64,000 bases of DNA, taken from the NCBI GenBank assembly GCA_963781895.1, contig CAWAIM010000008.1, forward strand, positions 1 through 64,000. Direction: 5' to 3'. The position numbers and the translations under genes were made by a program. Below, in pieces: positions 9,479 through 21,063 of this stretch. The stretch comes from Roseiarcus sp963781895 (lineage in GTDB: Bacteria; Pseudomonadota; Alphaproteobacteria; Rhizobiales; Beijerinckiaceae). Under the pieces are notes generated by a model that was given only the letters and a program-made list of their open reading frames with translations, was not told where the DNA came from and did not search any database. Each line of letters begins with the position of its first letter. The first letter of the stretch is position 1.

Positions 9479-9660
9479 TCGAGCGCGCGAGCGATTTCAA
9501 GGTGATAGGCGCCAAATTCGCAACTTCGGCGGGGAGCGTCATGGCGGCGGGGGCGGCGCCGCGCCGCGTCGCAGCGATCGCAGAACTCGCGAAACAACCG
9601 CGCGTTTCTGTGAGCGCGCGAGCGATTTCAACATCTTAGGCGCCGTTTTCCGCAACATCG
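9479..9660. repeat. imperfect direct duplication, about 133 bases apart
   Basis: The 20-base core gagcgcgcgagcgatttcaa occurs near 9479 and again near 9613. Both copies continue with aggcgcc and cgcaac at matching distances. The second copy contains the stop codon and last codons of the HTH gene, so the first copy looks like a decayed duplicate of that gene end. Confidence 0.6.
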
Positions 9661-10136
9661 TCGGCGCGCGCCGGGCGATCGTCCAAGGGCGTTACGACGT
9701 GCGTGAGGGCGAGCGGGGGCGAGGGGGTAAACTGGCGCGGCGGCGCGAGCGCCGCCGGCGGCGCCGGCCTGGATCTGGCGCCGAGCCCATGATAGCGGTC
9801 GAGCGCGGCCACGAGCCTGACGAACGGCGCAACCGCCTTCAGGTCCCCGCGCTCGATCGAATTGTCCGCGGCGCGAAGCGCCTTGGTCAGCCGCGCCACC
9901 TGCACGTGAATGTATCGATCGGGCGCGTCGAGCCGCCGCTCGACAATCGCCCCTTCGATCTCGCGCCGCACCGCGGCGACGCTGACCTCCATGGCCGCGG
10001 CGATCTGCTGATGGGAATAGCCGGAGGCGAGAAGGTCGAAATAGACCTCTCGCCGCTCCGTCTTTTTCGTCCGCCGCGCCCGCGCCGCTTCTCGCGCTGC
10101 GCGCCGGCGCGAAGGGGGTGCGGGGTCGTCGGCCAT
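9636..10136 (-). CDS. small helix-turn-helix protein of unknown role
   Basis: I recognise no named family. The protein has 166 residues. It begins with a basic, Ala/Arg-rich region (RAAREAARARRTKKTERREV) followed by YFDLLASGYSHQQIAAAMEV and AAVRREIEGA, which fits a helix-turn-helix resembling those of phage small terminases or resolvase-like proteins. A helical middle (RYIHVQVARLTKALRAADNS) and a proline-rich tail follow. It sits beside transposase debris and a duplicated copy of its own 3' end, so a mobile-element origin is likely. Coding confidence is moderate because the local GC is high in all frames. Confidence 0.6.
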   Translation of the reverse strand: MADDPAPPSRRRAAREAARARRTKKTERREVYFDLLASGYSHQQIAAAMEVSVAAVRREIEGAIVERRLDAPDRYIHVQVARLTKALRAADNSIERGDLKAVAPFVRLVAALDRYHGLGARSRPAPPAALAPPRQFTPSPPLALTHVVTPLDDRPARADDVAENGA

Positions 10137-10210
10137 CGATGGTTCTCCAGCGCCGCCAGGGCGGCGATCAAGGAGACACTATAGCCGATTTTCTGGTTTT
10201 CTGAAAGAAA

Positions 10211-10238
10211 TTGTCGGAAAATCATGAATAACTATTAA
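10211..10238 (+). promoter_or_regulatory. possible sigma-70 type promoter for the CcdA-like gene
   Basis: An AT-rich island at about 10180-10260 contains ttgtcg (10211-10216) and tattaa (10233-10238) with 16-base spacing. The CcdA-like gene starts about 175 bases downstream. This is pattern matching only. Confidence 0.3.
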
Positions 10239-10414
10239 ACTTTCAATGGTTTAGCTAACATGGACTTCGCCCGCCGCGCTCTCCGGCATCGCCCGTCGAG
10301 TGGGCAGCGTTGTTCGCCGTCGCCGTTCGCGGGAGGGCGCAGCGGGCGAGGGTTCGGCGAGGCCGGCCGCGGCCGCCATTTGACGCCTCGCCGGCGAAGG
10401 GCCATTTAGTCGCC

Positions 10415-11143
10415 ATGACCGACGTCACCATACCCGCCGCCTTCGGCGCCGGCCTCATCTCTTTCGTATCGCCTTGCGTGCTGCCGCTGGCCGCGCCCTA
10501 TCTGTGTTATCTGGCCGGCGCGAGCGTCGAGGCGCTGGTCGACGAGGGCGAGGCGCGGGCGCGGCGCGACATCCTCGTCACCGCCCTTCTGTTCGTCGCC
10601 GGCTTCACCACCGTTTTCGTCGCTTTCGGCGCCACCGCTTCCGAATTCGGGGCGCTGTTCAGGCAATGGAGCCATGTGCTGTCGATCGTGGCCGGAATCG
10701 GCGTCGTGCTGATGGGGCTGCATTTCATCGGCATTTTCCGGATCGGCGCGATGATGCGCGAGAAGCGGCTCGAAATCGAACGGCCGGCGGGCGCCTGGAG
10801 CGCCTATCCGATGGGCATGGCGTTCGCGCTCGGCTGGACGCCCTGCATCGGCCCGATCCTCGCGACCATTCTCGCCGTCGCCGGCAGCCAGAAGACCGTC
10901 GCCAGCGGCGCCGGCCTGCTCGCCGTCTACAGCATGGGCCTCGGCGTGCCCTTCATCCTCGCCGCCGTCGCGATCGGCCCGTTCATGCGCGCCGCCGCCC
11001 ACATGCGCAAGCAATTCGGCCGGATCGAGAAGACGGTCGGCGTGCTGCTGGTCTTGACCGGCGTCGCCTTTCTCACCGGCGGCTTCCAGAACGTGTCCCT
11101 GTGGCTGATCGAGACCTTTCCGCAGTTCGGGCTGGTGGGATAG
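10415..11143 (+). CDS. CcdA-like cytochrome c biogenesis / thiol-disulfide transmembrane protein
   Basis: Inner membrane protein of the CcdA/DsbD transmembrane family, which passes electrons from cytoplasmic thioredoxin to the periplasm. The two redox cysteines sit in the family motifs FVSPCVLPLAAPYL (residues about 15-28) and ALGWTPCIGPILATIL (about 138-153). Six hydrophobic segments fit the 242-residue length. ATG 10415 begins at MTDVTIPAAF directly before the first membrane helix. It stands alone; its partner is not visible here, so the reduced target (cytochrome c apoprotein or other thiol) is unknown. Confidence 0.9.
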   Translation: MTDVTIPAAFGAGLISFVSPCVLPLAAPYLCYLAGASVEALVDEGEARARRDILVTALLFVAGFTTVFVAFGATASEFGALFRQWSHVLSIVAGIGVVLMGLHFIGIFRIGAMMREKRLEIERPAGAWSAYPMGMAFALGWTPCIGPILATILAVAGSQKTVASGAGLLAVYSMGLGVPFILAAVAIGPFMRAAAHMRKQFGRIEKTVGVLLVLTGVAFLTGGFQNVSLWLIETFPQFGLVG

Positions 11144-11164
11144 GCCAGAAACCGCACTCTGGAT

Positions 11165-11272
11165 TGGTCCTTCGAGGCCGCTTCGCGGCGCCTCAGGAAC
11201 GAGGGCGGTTGTGGCCCATCGGGACGACGGCGGGCGGCGGCGCCTCGGGACGACGGTTGGCGGCGGCGCCTG
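11165..11272. repeat. hairpin repeat followed by a 26-base tandem repeat
   Basis: The stretch near 11176-11196 (gaggccgcttcgcggcgcctc) can fold into a GC-rich hairpin of the REP-like type. Directly after it, a 26-base unit starting gggacgacgg occurs twice in tandem (11221 and 11247) with two mismatches. No gene is present between the CcdA-like gene and the liv terminator. Confidence 0.55.
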
Positions 11273-11349
11273 CGAAGCCATGGGTCGCCGTCCTTCCGCG
11301 ACCCGCGCGGCCCGTGGCGCTCATCTACCTCAAAAGGCCTCCGCCCACA

Positions 11350-11378
11350 TGAAAAACCCGCCGTTTCCGGCGGGTTTC
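11350..11378 (-). terminator. terminator of the liv substrate-binding gene
   Basis: Perfect 10-base inverted repeat (aaacccgccg / cggcgggttt) with a tttc loop. On the minus strand it is followed by a run of T, 30-50 bases after the stop codon of the substrate-binding gene. Confidence 0.85.
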
Positions 11379-11405
11379 CCTCGATTTAAGCGCCTGGCGG
11401 CAAGG

Positions 11406-12521
11406 TCACATCTGCCTATAGGAGATTTTGCCGTCGGCGCCCTTCTCCCAAACGTACCACACATAGTCGACGGTCGTGCGGTCGCCCTTCTTGTCGTAGG
11501 CGATCTCGCCGATCACGGTGTGGAAGGGCATGCCCGAATGCATCACTTCGGCGATCTTCTTCGGTTCGAGGGACTTCGCCTTCTCCGCCGCCTGCTGGAT
11601 GATCTGCACCGCGGCGTAGGAGTAGAGCGTATAGGCCTCCGGATCGAAGTTCTTGGCCTTGAACTCGGCGACGATGTCTTTCGCCGCCGGGTTCTTGCGC
11701 GGATCGGGACCGAACGACATCAGCGTGCCTTCCACGCCCGGCCCGCCGATCTGGGCGAACTCGTCGGATGTGATGCCGTCGCCGGAGATCATCACCGTCT
11801 TCAGGCCCTGGTCGCGCATCTGGCGGACAACGAGGCCGCCCTCGGTCTGCAGGCCGCCCCACATCAGATAGTCGGCGCCGGATTGCTTGATCTTGGAGAC
11901 GATCGCCGAATAGTCCTTTTCGCCGGTGTTGACGCCGTCATAAAGGACTTCCTTGATGCCGAACTTGTGCATGTTTTCGCGCGCGGAGTCGACGAGACCC
12001 TTGCCGTAAGTCGTCTTGTCGTGGACCATCGCGATCTTCTTGCCCTTGAGCTTGTCGCGTGCGTATTCGGCCCACAGCATCCCCTGCTGGTCGTCGCGGC
12101 CGCAGGTGCGGAACACGTTCCACAGCTTCCGGTCGGTGACGTTGGGATTGGTCGCCGACGGGGTGATCATCAGGATCCCGTTTTCGTTATAGACGTCGGA
12201 AGACGGAATGGTGACGCCGGAGTTGAACGGTCCGACGACGAACTTGACGCCGTCGCCGACGAACTTGTTGGCGACCGACACGCCCTGCTTCGGATCGCCC
12301 ACGTCGTCGCCCTGCTCGAGCGTGATCTTCTGGCCGAGGATGCCGCCGGCCTTGTTGATGTCGTCGACCGCCTGCTGCGTGCCGTTGACCAGCTGCGCGC
12401 CGAACGCGGCGCTCGGCCCCGTGATCGGGCCGGTCACGCCCATTTTGATCTGGGCGCTGGCGGCGCCGGACAACGCCATGGCGGCGACGAGCGCGACGCC
12501 GGACAACCAATGCTTTGACAT
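11406..12521 (-). CDS. livK: branched-chain amino acid type ABC transporter, periplasmic substrate-binding protein
   Basis: Periplasmic receptor of a HAAT-family importer. It has a Sec signal peptide (MSKHWLSGVALVAAMALSGA, cleaved after ASA) followed by QIKMGVTGPITGPSAAFG, the canonical Peripla_BP_6 opening. FVVGPFNSGVTIPSSDVYNE and PSATNPNVTDR are the usual ligand-lobe segments. Length 371 is normal. It is the last gene of the minus-strand liv group, separated from DUF6867 by 150 bases, so it may also have its own promoter, and ends at a strong terminator. The ligand may be a branched-chain amino acid, an amide or another small acid; sequence alone does not say. Confidence 0.92.
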   Translation of the reverse strand: MSKHWLSGVALVAAMALSGAASAQIKMGVTGPITGPSAAFGAQLVNGTQQAVDDINKAGGILGQKITLEQGDDVGDPKQGVSVANKFVGDGVKFVVGPFNSGVTIPSSDVYNENGILMITPSATNPNVTDRKLWNVFRTCGRDDQQGMLWAEYARDKLKGKKIAMVHDKTTYGKGLVDSARENMHKFGIKEVLYDGVNTGEKDYSAIVSKIKQSGADYLMWGGLQTEGGLVVRQMRDQGLKTVMISGDGITSDEFAQIGGPGVEGTLMSFGPDPRKNPAAKDIVAEFKAKNFDPEAYTLYSYAAVQIIQQAAEKAKSLEPKKIAEVMHSGMPFHTVIGEIAYDKKGDRTTVDYVWYVWEKGADGKISYRQM

Positions 12522-12672
12522 ACACCTACTCCTTCAGCTTGATGGGGCGCTCGGCCCTCCCTTGCGCACCCTGGCAGAACGCAATTCCACCTTGGCCGCC
12601 GACACAATCTCTTTTTCGCGCGCGAGTCACCTTAAAAAACGCCAAGCTCGAGCCGCCGCCTCGATTGGACCT

Positions 12673-13028
12673 TCAGCCGTTGCCCTTCGCATGCCAATTC
12701 AGTCCCGAGCGTTGATAGGCCCAGGAATATTGCGTCGCCATCTGGTTCGCGCGCATGGAGCGGTAGCCGAGCGCGCCGACCGCGATCATCCAGACATAGG
12801 CGACGATGAAGAATTTCAGCGACAGCAACGGCTCGGCGTAGAGCGCGTAGTGAAGAAAGCGCACCCCCGCGGTCAGAAGAACCATATAGGCGGCGAGCAT
12901 CGGCATCGGCCGCCAGGTCAGCGCCATCGCCCGCCCGGTCGCCCAGGCCCCCAACCCGCCCAGAACCAGGGTGAGCACGATGAAGGTCAGCAGCCCATAG
13001 GGCGCCTCGTCCCACAAGATGCCGGCCA

Positions 13029-13029
<1 letters not shown>
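12673..13029 (-). CDS. DUF6867 membrane protein of the liv operon
   Basis: Protein of 118 residues with three predicted membrane helices (GLLTFIVLTLVLGGLGAWAT; PMPMLAAYMVLLTAGVRFL; LKFFIVAYVWMIAVGALGY) and a conserved tail SWAYQRSGLNWH. I recognise the family as DUF6867, seen in Hyphomicrobiales between liv genes. The start codon overlaps the livF stop (ATGA), so translation is coupled. Function unknown; an accessory of the transporter is the natural guess. Confidence 0.8.
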
Positions 13030-13768
<739 letters not shown>

Positions 13769-13772
<4 letters not shown>

Positions 13773-14680
13773 TGCTCCAATTCCTTCTCGACCGATTTCA
13801 GCTCCTCCTCGTCGGCGACGCCGAGATAGGCGGCGATGACCTTCGGATCGGCGCGCACTTCCGCCGGCGTGCCGTCGGCGATCTTGACGCCATAGTCGAG
13901 CACCACCACGTGGTCGGAAATCTGCATCACCACCGACATGTCGTGCTCGATCAGCAGCACGGACGTATTGTGGTCGGCGCGGATCGAGCGCAGCAGCGTG
14001 TTCAGCTCCGCCGATTCGCGCGGGTTGAGGCCCGCGGCCGGCTCGTCGAGACACAGGAGCACCGGGTGCGTGCACATGGCGCGGGCGATCTCGAGCCGGC
14101 GCTGGGCGCCGTAGGGCAAATCGCCCGCCGGGTCGTCGGCCCTGTCGATGAGGCCGATCTTGTCGAGCCAGTATTTCGAGTGGTCGAGCGCCTCGGCCTC
14201 CTTGCGGCGATAGCCCGGCGCGCCGATCAGGCCGAGCACGGTCAGGCCGCTGGCGAGCATCAGCGGATTGTGGTGGGCGACCAGGAGGTTTTCCAGCACC
14301 GTCATGCCCTGAAACAGCCGGATGTTCTGGAACGTGCGCGCGACCCGCGCCTTGTGGGCGATCTCATGGCCGGGCATGCGTTCGAGCAGGAACAATTCGC
14401 CGTTCGCCGTCGTCGCGTGGCGGCCGCTCGAACGCGTGACGGCCGCGACGTCCTCGGGCGTGGCGATGCCGTCGCGCGCCAGCGCCAGCCGTCCTTCGGT
14501 CGGCTTGTAGAAACCGGTGACGCAGTTGAAGACGGTGGTCTTGCCGGCGCCGTTCGGCCCGATCAGCGCGGTGATGTCGCCGCGTCCGACCGAAAAGGAG
14601 AAGGCGTTGACCGCGACGAGACCGCCGAATCGCATCGTCAGGTTTTCGACCGTCAGCAGCGGGTGGTCCAGCCAGTTCAT
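13769..14680 (-). CDS. livG: ABC transporter ATP-binding protein LivG
   Basis: Second ATPase of the importer. Walker A GPNGAGKTTVFN, signature region LPYGAQRRLEIARAM, Walker B LLCLDEPAAGLNP and LLIEHDMSVVM are visible. There is an insertion of about 30 residues after the first strand region (around RSSGRHATTANGELFLLERM) that standard LivG proteins carry in shorter form; it is common in Hyphomicrobiales relatives. ATG 14680 overlaps the livM stop by ATGA. A C-terminal acidic tail (EEELKSVEKELEQ) follows the last family block AAYLGV. Confidence 0.95.
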
Positions 14681-16132
14681 CAGCCGTGTCCCTCCTTGAC
14701 GAAATCGCCCGACACGGCTTTTCGCTCCTTGAGGAATATCGACGGCGACCGGGTCGAGACCAGGCCGCGCGGCTTCCAGATCATCATGACGACCATCGCC
14801 GCGCCGAACAGCAGCATGCGGTACTGGGTCGGATCGAAATTCTGGCCGAACACCAATTTCATCCAGGACAGTTCGCGCATCAGTTCGGGAACGCCGATCA
14901 TGACCGCCGCGGCGATGGCGACGCCGATCTGCGAGCCCATCCCGCCCAGCACGACGATGGCGAGAATCGTGGCCAATTCGATGAAGGTGAAGCTCTCCGG
15001 GCTGACGAAGCCCTGACGGACGGCGAAGAACGATCCGGCGAAGCCGCCGAACATCGCGCCGAGCGCGAACGCCGTCAGCTTGGTGTTGGTGGTGTTGATG
15101 CCGAGCGACCGGCAGGCGATCTCGTCCTCGCGCAACGCCTCCCACGCCCGCCCGATCGGCAGCTTGCGCAGCCGTTTCGTGACGAAATTCGTCAAGAGCG
15201 CCAGGGCGAGGATCAGATAGAAGAGAAAGATCGTGCGGTAGATCGGGCGTGTAGGGCAGATGGAAAATCGCCGCGAATCCGTCATCGTTGTCGTCGAAGG
15301 GGATGCCGAAGAACGTGACATGGGGAATTTCGGCGATGCCGGCGTAGCCGTTGGTCAGGTCGACCCAGTTGATGAGGACCATGCGGATGATCTCTCCGAA
15401 CGCCAGGGTGACGATCGCCAGATAGTCGCCGCGCAACCGCAGAACCGGAAAGCCGAGAATGAGCCCCCACATCGCGGCGAGCACGCCCGCCAGCGGCAGG
15501 CAGATCCAGAACGACAGGCCCAAGGTCGTCGACAGAAGCGCGTAGGAATAGGCGCCGACGGCGTAGAAGGCGACATAGCCGAGATCGAGCAGTCCGGCGA
15601 GCCCGACCACGATGTTCAATCCCCAGCCCAGCATCACGTAGATCATGATCTGGACGCCGTAATTGTTGATCCACTTCAGGGAGGCGTTCGGACCGAGCAG
15701 GCCGAGCGCGAGGAGCGGAAACAGCACGACAAGGCCGAGCATGAATGGGCCGACATAGCGGGAGAACGCGACCCGGGCGCGCGACGGCGGCGCCACCCCC
15801 TCGCCCTCGCGCGCCGCCTCCACCAACGCGCCGCCCATGCCGCCGGCCGCGATCGAACCGACCCGGTCGAACCAGATCCGCCAGTCGGCGCGCGCCATCT
15901 GGCGCAAAAACACGAAAATGAACACGATCGCGGTGATCGTGAACGTCAGCGGCCAGCGGCCGCTGAGCACGAGCACGTTGTTGATGTTCTCGACCGCATG
16001 ATAGCTGATGATCGGGAACGCCAGGCAGAAGGCGACGAGCGCCGCGGCCGCGGCCGTTCGAAGCGCGGGAACGAGTTGCCCGGAGCCTGCGGCGTCGTCG
16101 GCGAGCGAAGGGTTCTGCGGCGCCGCGGTCAT
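14680..16132 (-). CDS. livM: ABC transporter permease LivM (one frameshift)
   Basis: Inner membrane channel subunit with about ten hydrophobic segments. The family blocks YVMLGWGLNIVVGLAGLLDL and GYVAFYAVGAYSYALL, then RGDYLAIVTLAFGEIIRMVL, ALREDEIACRSLGIN and VVLGGMGSQIGVAIAA are all present. It has an N-terminal extension of two extra helices before the LivM core, seen in related genera. Near 15250 the frame shifts; removing one C from the run in the YTP-IY region restores a continuous protein, so this is probably a sequence error. Start ATG 16132 lies just after the livH stop. Confidence 0.92.
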
Positions 16133-16134
16133 GC

Positions 16135-17049
16135 TCAGACCTTCTCCACTTCGGGCCGGCCGAGAATGCCGGAGGGCAGGAAGATCAGAGTGATGGCGAG
16201 AATCATGAACGCCGCCACGTCCTTGTAGTCGGTGGTGAAATAGGACGACCAGAACACTTCGATGAGCCCGATCAGCAGGCCGCCGAGAACGGCCCCCGGC
16301 AGGGAGCCGATGCCGCCCAGCACCGCGGCGGTGAAGGCCTTGACGCCCGGCACGAAGCCGTCGGCGAAATTCACCACGCCGTAGTAAATGACGAACATGA
16401 CGCCGGCGACCGCGGCGAGGGCGGCGCCGATGACGAACGTGATCGAGATCGTCGCGTCGACGTCGATGCCCAGCAACGCCGCCATCTTGCTGTCCTGCTC
16501 GCAGGCGCGCTGCGCCCGTCCGAGGGACGTGTATTTGACGAGATACCAGAAGGCCGCGAGCAGGACGACGGTCACGACCATGATGAGGACCTGGCGCAGC
16601 GACAGCGTGACATTGTAGGCGCCGCCCGTCAGATTGTAGACGCGATTGGGCAGTTGCGGCGCCGCCTTGTTGCGCGGCCCCTGAATGACCTGGACGAAAT
16701 TGGACAGGAAAATCGACATGCCGATCGCCGAGATCAGCGGCGCCAGGCGGAACGATCCGCGCAACGGCCGGTAAGCGATGCGTTCGATGGACCAGTTCCA
16801 CAGCCCCGTCAGCGCCATCCCCGCGATCAGAACGATAATGAAGGCGAGCGGCAGGGAGCCCAGGTGGAGAATCTGGGTCAGGATCATGAACACGATCAGA
16901 GCGATGAAGGCCGAGAGCATGAACACGTCGCCGTGGGCGAAATTGATCATGCCGATGATGCCGTACACCATCGTGTAGCCGATGGCGATCAGTCCGTAGA
17001 TCGATCCGAGCGTGAGCCCATTGATCAGCTGCTGCAGGAAATTATCCAT
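16135..17049 (-). CDS. livH: ABC transporter permease LivH
   Basis: Second channel subunit, first gene of the minus-strand operon. Typical LivH blocks are visible: LINGLTLGSIYGLIAIGYTM, YGIIGMINFAHGDVFML and VLGGIGSLPGAVLGGLLIGL. Length 304 is normal. Start ATG 17049 (MDNFLQQ) is the family start. The upstream region is shared with the divergent cox operon, so both could answer to one regulator bound between them. Confidence 0.94.
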   Translation of the reverse strand: MDNFLQQLINGLTLGSIYGLIAIGYTMVYGIIGMINFAHGDVFMLSAFIALIVFMILTQILHLGSLPLAFIIVLIAGMALTGLWNWSIERIAYRPLRGSFRLAPLISAIGMSIFLSNFVQVIQGPRNKAAPQLPNRVYNLTGGAYNVTLSLRQVLIMVVTVVLLAAFWYLVKYTSLGRAQRACEQDSKMAALLGIDVDATISITFVIGAALAAVAGVMFVIYYGVVNFADGFVPGVKAFTAAVLGGIGSLPGAVLGGLLIGLIEVFWSSYFTTDYKDVAAFMILAITLIFLPSGILGRPEVEKV

Positions 17050-17515
17050 GCGCCAATCCGCCCTCCAGTTTCCCCCGGACACGCAGGAAACGTGCCACAT
17101 CTGCGCTCAGCGGCCCCGTCCTCGAACTGATCGCGCTGCTCGCCTTGAGCGCCGAGTCCGGCCAAAGCAATCGTTCGAGTCGGCGTTTGTCGCGGTGGGC
17201 AACCTAACCGCCGCCGGTCGCGGCGGCAACTGCCTCGAAATCGCACGGCTGTTGGAGCGCCGAACTCGCGAAAGTCGGCCGCGGCCGCGATGTCGCCGCC
17301 CGCCGATCGCGTGCGAGCCAGGTGAGGTTCGGCGATTGATATATCCAAATGGGAATAACGATTGACGTCGTGCGATATGGACTTTGACGCCAGCGACGGG
17401 TACGAGAATCCCCAGACGCCGTGTCCAGCCGCTCTCGACGGGCGCGCCTGTCGAGGTTGCGCGCGAGAGATGGCTGATCGAGGGCCCGCAGGTCCGCGAA
17501 GGGAGGAAGCGTTCG
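17050..17515. other. divergent intergenic region between liv and cox operons
   Basis: About 470 bases without a recognisable gene. It must hold promoters for livH (leftward) and coxG (rightward). An AT-richer patch lies at about 17335-17365 (gattgatatatccaaatggg). I see no clear operator palindrome by eye. Confidence 0.5.
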
Positions 17516-18075
17516 GTGGCGATGACCATGACCGGCGAAGCGACGCTTCCGGCCGACCGGCCGAAGGTGTGGGCGTTGCTCAACGACCCGGCGGTGCTCA
17601 AGGCCTGCATCCCCGGCTGCGAGTCGCTCGAGAGGACGGGCGAAAACGGCTTCGTCGCCGTCGTCAAAACCAAAATCGGACCGGTCAGCGCCACTTTCAA
17701 AGGCAAGGTCGAACTCACCGACCTGGTGCCGACCGTCAGTTACCGGATCGTGGGCGAGGGAGAGGGCGGCGTCGCCGGCTTCGCCAAGGGCGGCGCGACA
17801 GTGTCGCTCGCCGACGTCGAGGGCGGCACGCTGCTGCGCTACAATGTCGAGGCCCACGTCGGCGGCAAAATGGCTCAGCTCGGCGCGCGCCTGGTCGACG
17901 GCGTGGCGAAGAACATGGCCGACAAGTTTTTCGCCAATTTCGCCGCCGCCGCGGGCGGCGGTCCGGGGCCGGCGGCGCCCGCCGGAGCGCCCGAGACAAT
18001 CAAGGTCGAAGCCGTCGCCGGCGGGCAAACGCCCGCCGGCGGCGGAACGACGCAAGGCGTTTCATGGAGGAAGCG

Positions 18076-18603
<528 letters not shown>

Positions 18604-18628
18604 CAGCAATTCCAAGGGAGAGAGACTT

Positions 18629-21001
18629 ATGAGCGCGACAGGCATCGGCGCCTCCGTCAAACGCAAGGAAGACATCCGCTTCATCACCGGCAAGGGCCAT
18701 TACGTCGACGACGTCAATCGTCCCGGCCAGGCCTACGCCTATTTCCTGCGCTCGCCGCACGCGCACGCGACGATCGACAAGATCGATACGTCGGCCGCGC
18801 TGAAGGCGCCCGGGCGTGGTCGCGATCTTCACCGGCGACGACATCGCGGCCGACAAGGTCGGCGGCCTCATCTGCGGCTGGATGATCCATTCGAAGGACG
18901 GCTCGCCGATGAAGGCCGGCGCCCATCCCGCGCTGGCGCAGGGCAAGGTGCGCTATGTCGGCGACCATGTCGCCGTCGTCATCGCCGACACCTATGCTCA
19001 GGCGCGCGACGCGGCGGAGAAGATCGACGTCGACTACGGCGAGCTGCCGGCCGTCGTCGATACCGCGACGACGGCCAATGCCGGCCAGCCGCAACTCCAC
19101 GACGTCGCGCCGAACAACACGATCTACAACTGGCACCTCGGCGACAAGGCGGCGACCGACGCGGCCTTCGCCGCCGCGGCGCATGTGACGAAGCTCGATT
19201 TCGTCAACAACCGCCTGATCCCGAACGCGATGGAGCCGCGCGCCGCCGTCGGCGAGTACGATTCGGGGACCGACACGATCACGCTCTATACGACGAGCCA
19301 GAACCCGCATGTGGCGCGCCTCGTGCTCTCCGCCTTCGTCGGTATCGCGCCCGAGCACAAGCTGCGCGTCATCGCGCCCGACGTCGGCGGCGGCTTCGGC
19401 TCGAAGATCTTCATCTACGCCGAGGAGACCGTCTGCGCCTGGGCGGCCAAGAAGATCGACCGGCCGGTCAAATGGACGGCGGAGCGCACCGAGTCGTTTC
19501 TCTCCGACGCGCATGGCCGCGATCACGTGACCCACGCCGAACTCGCGCTCGACGCCAGCGGCAAGATCACCGGGCTGCGCGTGCACACGATCGCCAATCT
19601 CGGCGCCTATCTGTCGACATTCTCGTCGTTCGTGCCGACCTATCTCTACGCGCCGCTGCTGTCGGGCCAGTACAACATTCCGAACATCTACTGCCGAGGT
19701 CGACGCGGTCTACACCAACACCGCGCCGGTCGACGCCTATCGCGGCGCCGGCCGGCCGGAAGCGACCTTCGTCGTCGAGCGCCTGGTCGAGGTCGCGGCG
19801 CGCGAGACCGGCCGCGATCCGGCCGAGTTCCGCCGCATGAATTTCGTCACCTCGTTCCCGCATCAGACGCCGGTCATCATGATCTATGACGTCGGCGACT
19901 ATCGCCGCCGCGCTCGACAAGGCGCTGGAGCTCGCCGACTACAAAGGCGTCGGCGCGCGCAAGGCGGCCTCGGCCGCCAAGGGCAAGCTGCGCGGCGTCG
20001 GCTTCTCCGCCTATATCGAGGCCTGCGGCCTCGCGCCCTCGCAGGCGGTCGGCTCGCTCGGCGGCGGCGTCGGACTGCTGGGAATCGGCGGAAGTGCGGG
20101 TCAATCCGATCGGCACGGTCGAGGTCCTGACCGGCTCGCACAGTCACGGCCAGGGCCACGAGACGACCTTCGCGCAGCTCGTCTCCTCGCGGCTCGGCAT
20201 TCCCGATCGAGAACGTCTCGATCGTCCACGGCGACACCGACAAGGTGCAGTTCGGCATGGGCACCTATGGCTCGCGCTCCGGCGCGGTCGGCATGTCGGC
20301 GATCTCCAAGGCGCTCGACAAGATCGAGGCCAAGGCGAAGAAGGTCGCCGGCCATGTGCTCGAGGCCTCGGAAGGGGACATCGAGTTCAAGGACGGCAAG
20401 TTCACGGTCAAGGGCACCGACAAGTCGATCGACTTCGGCTCGGTCGCGCTGAACGCCTATATCGCGCATAAGTTCAACGGCCAGGAACTCGAGCCCGGCC
20501 TGAAGGAAGGCGCGTTCTGGGATCCGACCAACTTCACCTTCCCGGCCGGCGTCCACATCTGCGAGCTCGAGATCGATCCGCAGACCGGCGTCGTGACGAT
20601 CGACCGCTGGACCGCGGTCGACGACTTCGGCAAGCTGATCAATCCGATGATCGTCGAGGGTCAGGTGCACGGCGGCATCGCGCAGGGCGTCGGTCAGGCG
20701 CTGCTCGAAGGCGCGCACTACGACAGCAGACGGCCAACTGCTGACGGCGAGCTACATGGACTATTGCATGCCGCGCGCCGACGACCTGCCGTCCTTCAAG
20801 GTCGACACGATCGAGACCCCCTGCCCGTCCAATCCGCTCGGCATCAAGGGCTGCGGCGAGGCGGGCGCGATCGCCTCGCCGCCCGCCGTCATCAACGCCA
20901 TCACCGACGCGCTCGGCCACGAGAATGTGACGATGCCCGCGACCGCGCAGGTCGTGTGGCGCGCCGCGCAAAAAGCGGTGACGAAGCGCGCCGCGGAATG
21001 A
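18629..21001 (+). CDS. coxL: form II CO dehydrogenase-like molybdenum hydroxylase large subunit (six frameshifts)
   Basis: Catalytic subunit carrying the molybdopterin cytosine dinucleotide cofactor. It reads from MSATGIGASVKRKEDIRFIT through APDVGGGFGSKIF and SHSHGQGHETTFAQ to GIKGCGEAGAIASPPAVINA. The active-site loop is DAYRGAGRPEATF, i.e. AYRGAGR (form II), not AYRCSFR of proven CO dehydrogenases. Six frameshifts (near 18810, 19695, 19900, 20080, 20205 and 20725) are each repaired by deleting one base, so the gene is probably intact in the cell. GGGAGAG lies eight bases before ATG 18629. Substrate: CO is possible, another aldehyde or heterocycle equally so. Confidence 0.93.
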
Positions 21002-21063
21002 ATCGAACCGGAGGCGGCGAAATGGGGCCGCCTCTCCGACGCCCTCATTCGGAGACATGAACA

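Noticed and set aside
11211..12518. Plus-strand open frame of 435 codons opposite livK
   Set aside because: Composition typical of an antisense shadow; the opposite strand encodes a clear substrate-binding protein with signal peptide.
17050..17515. A divergent transcriptional regulator gene between liv and cox
   Set aside because: No open frame there shows a helix-turn-helix or any conserved domain.
18629..21001. CoxL as a decayed pseudogene
   Set aside because: All six breaks are single extra bases, all motifs are intact, and many other essential-type genes show the same error type.
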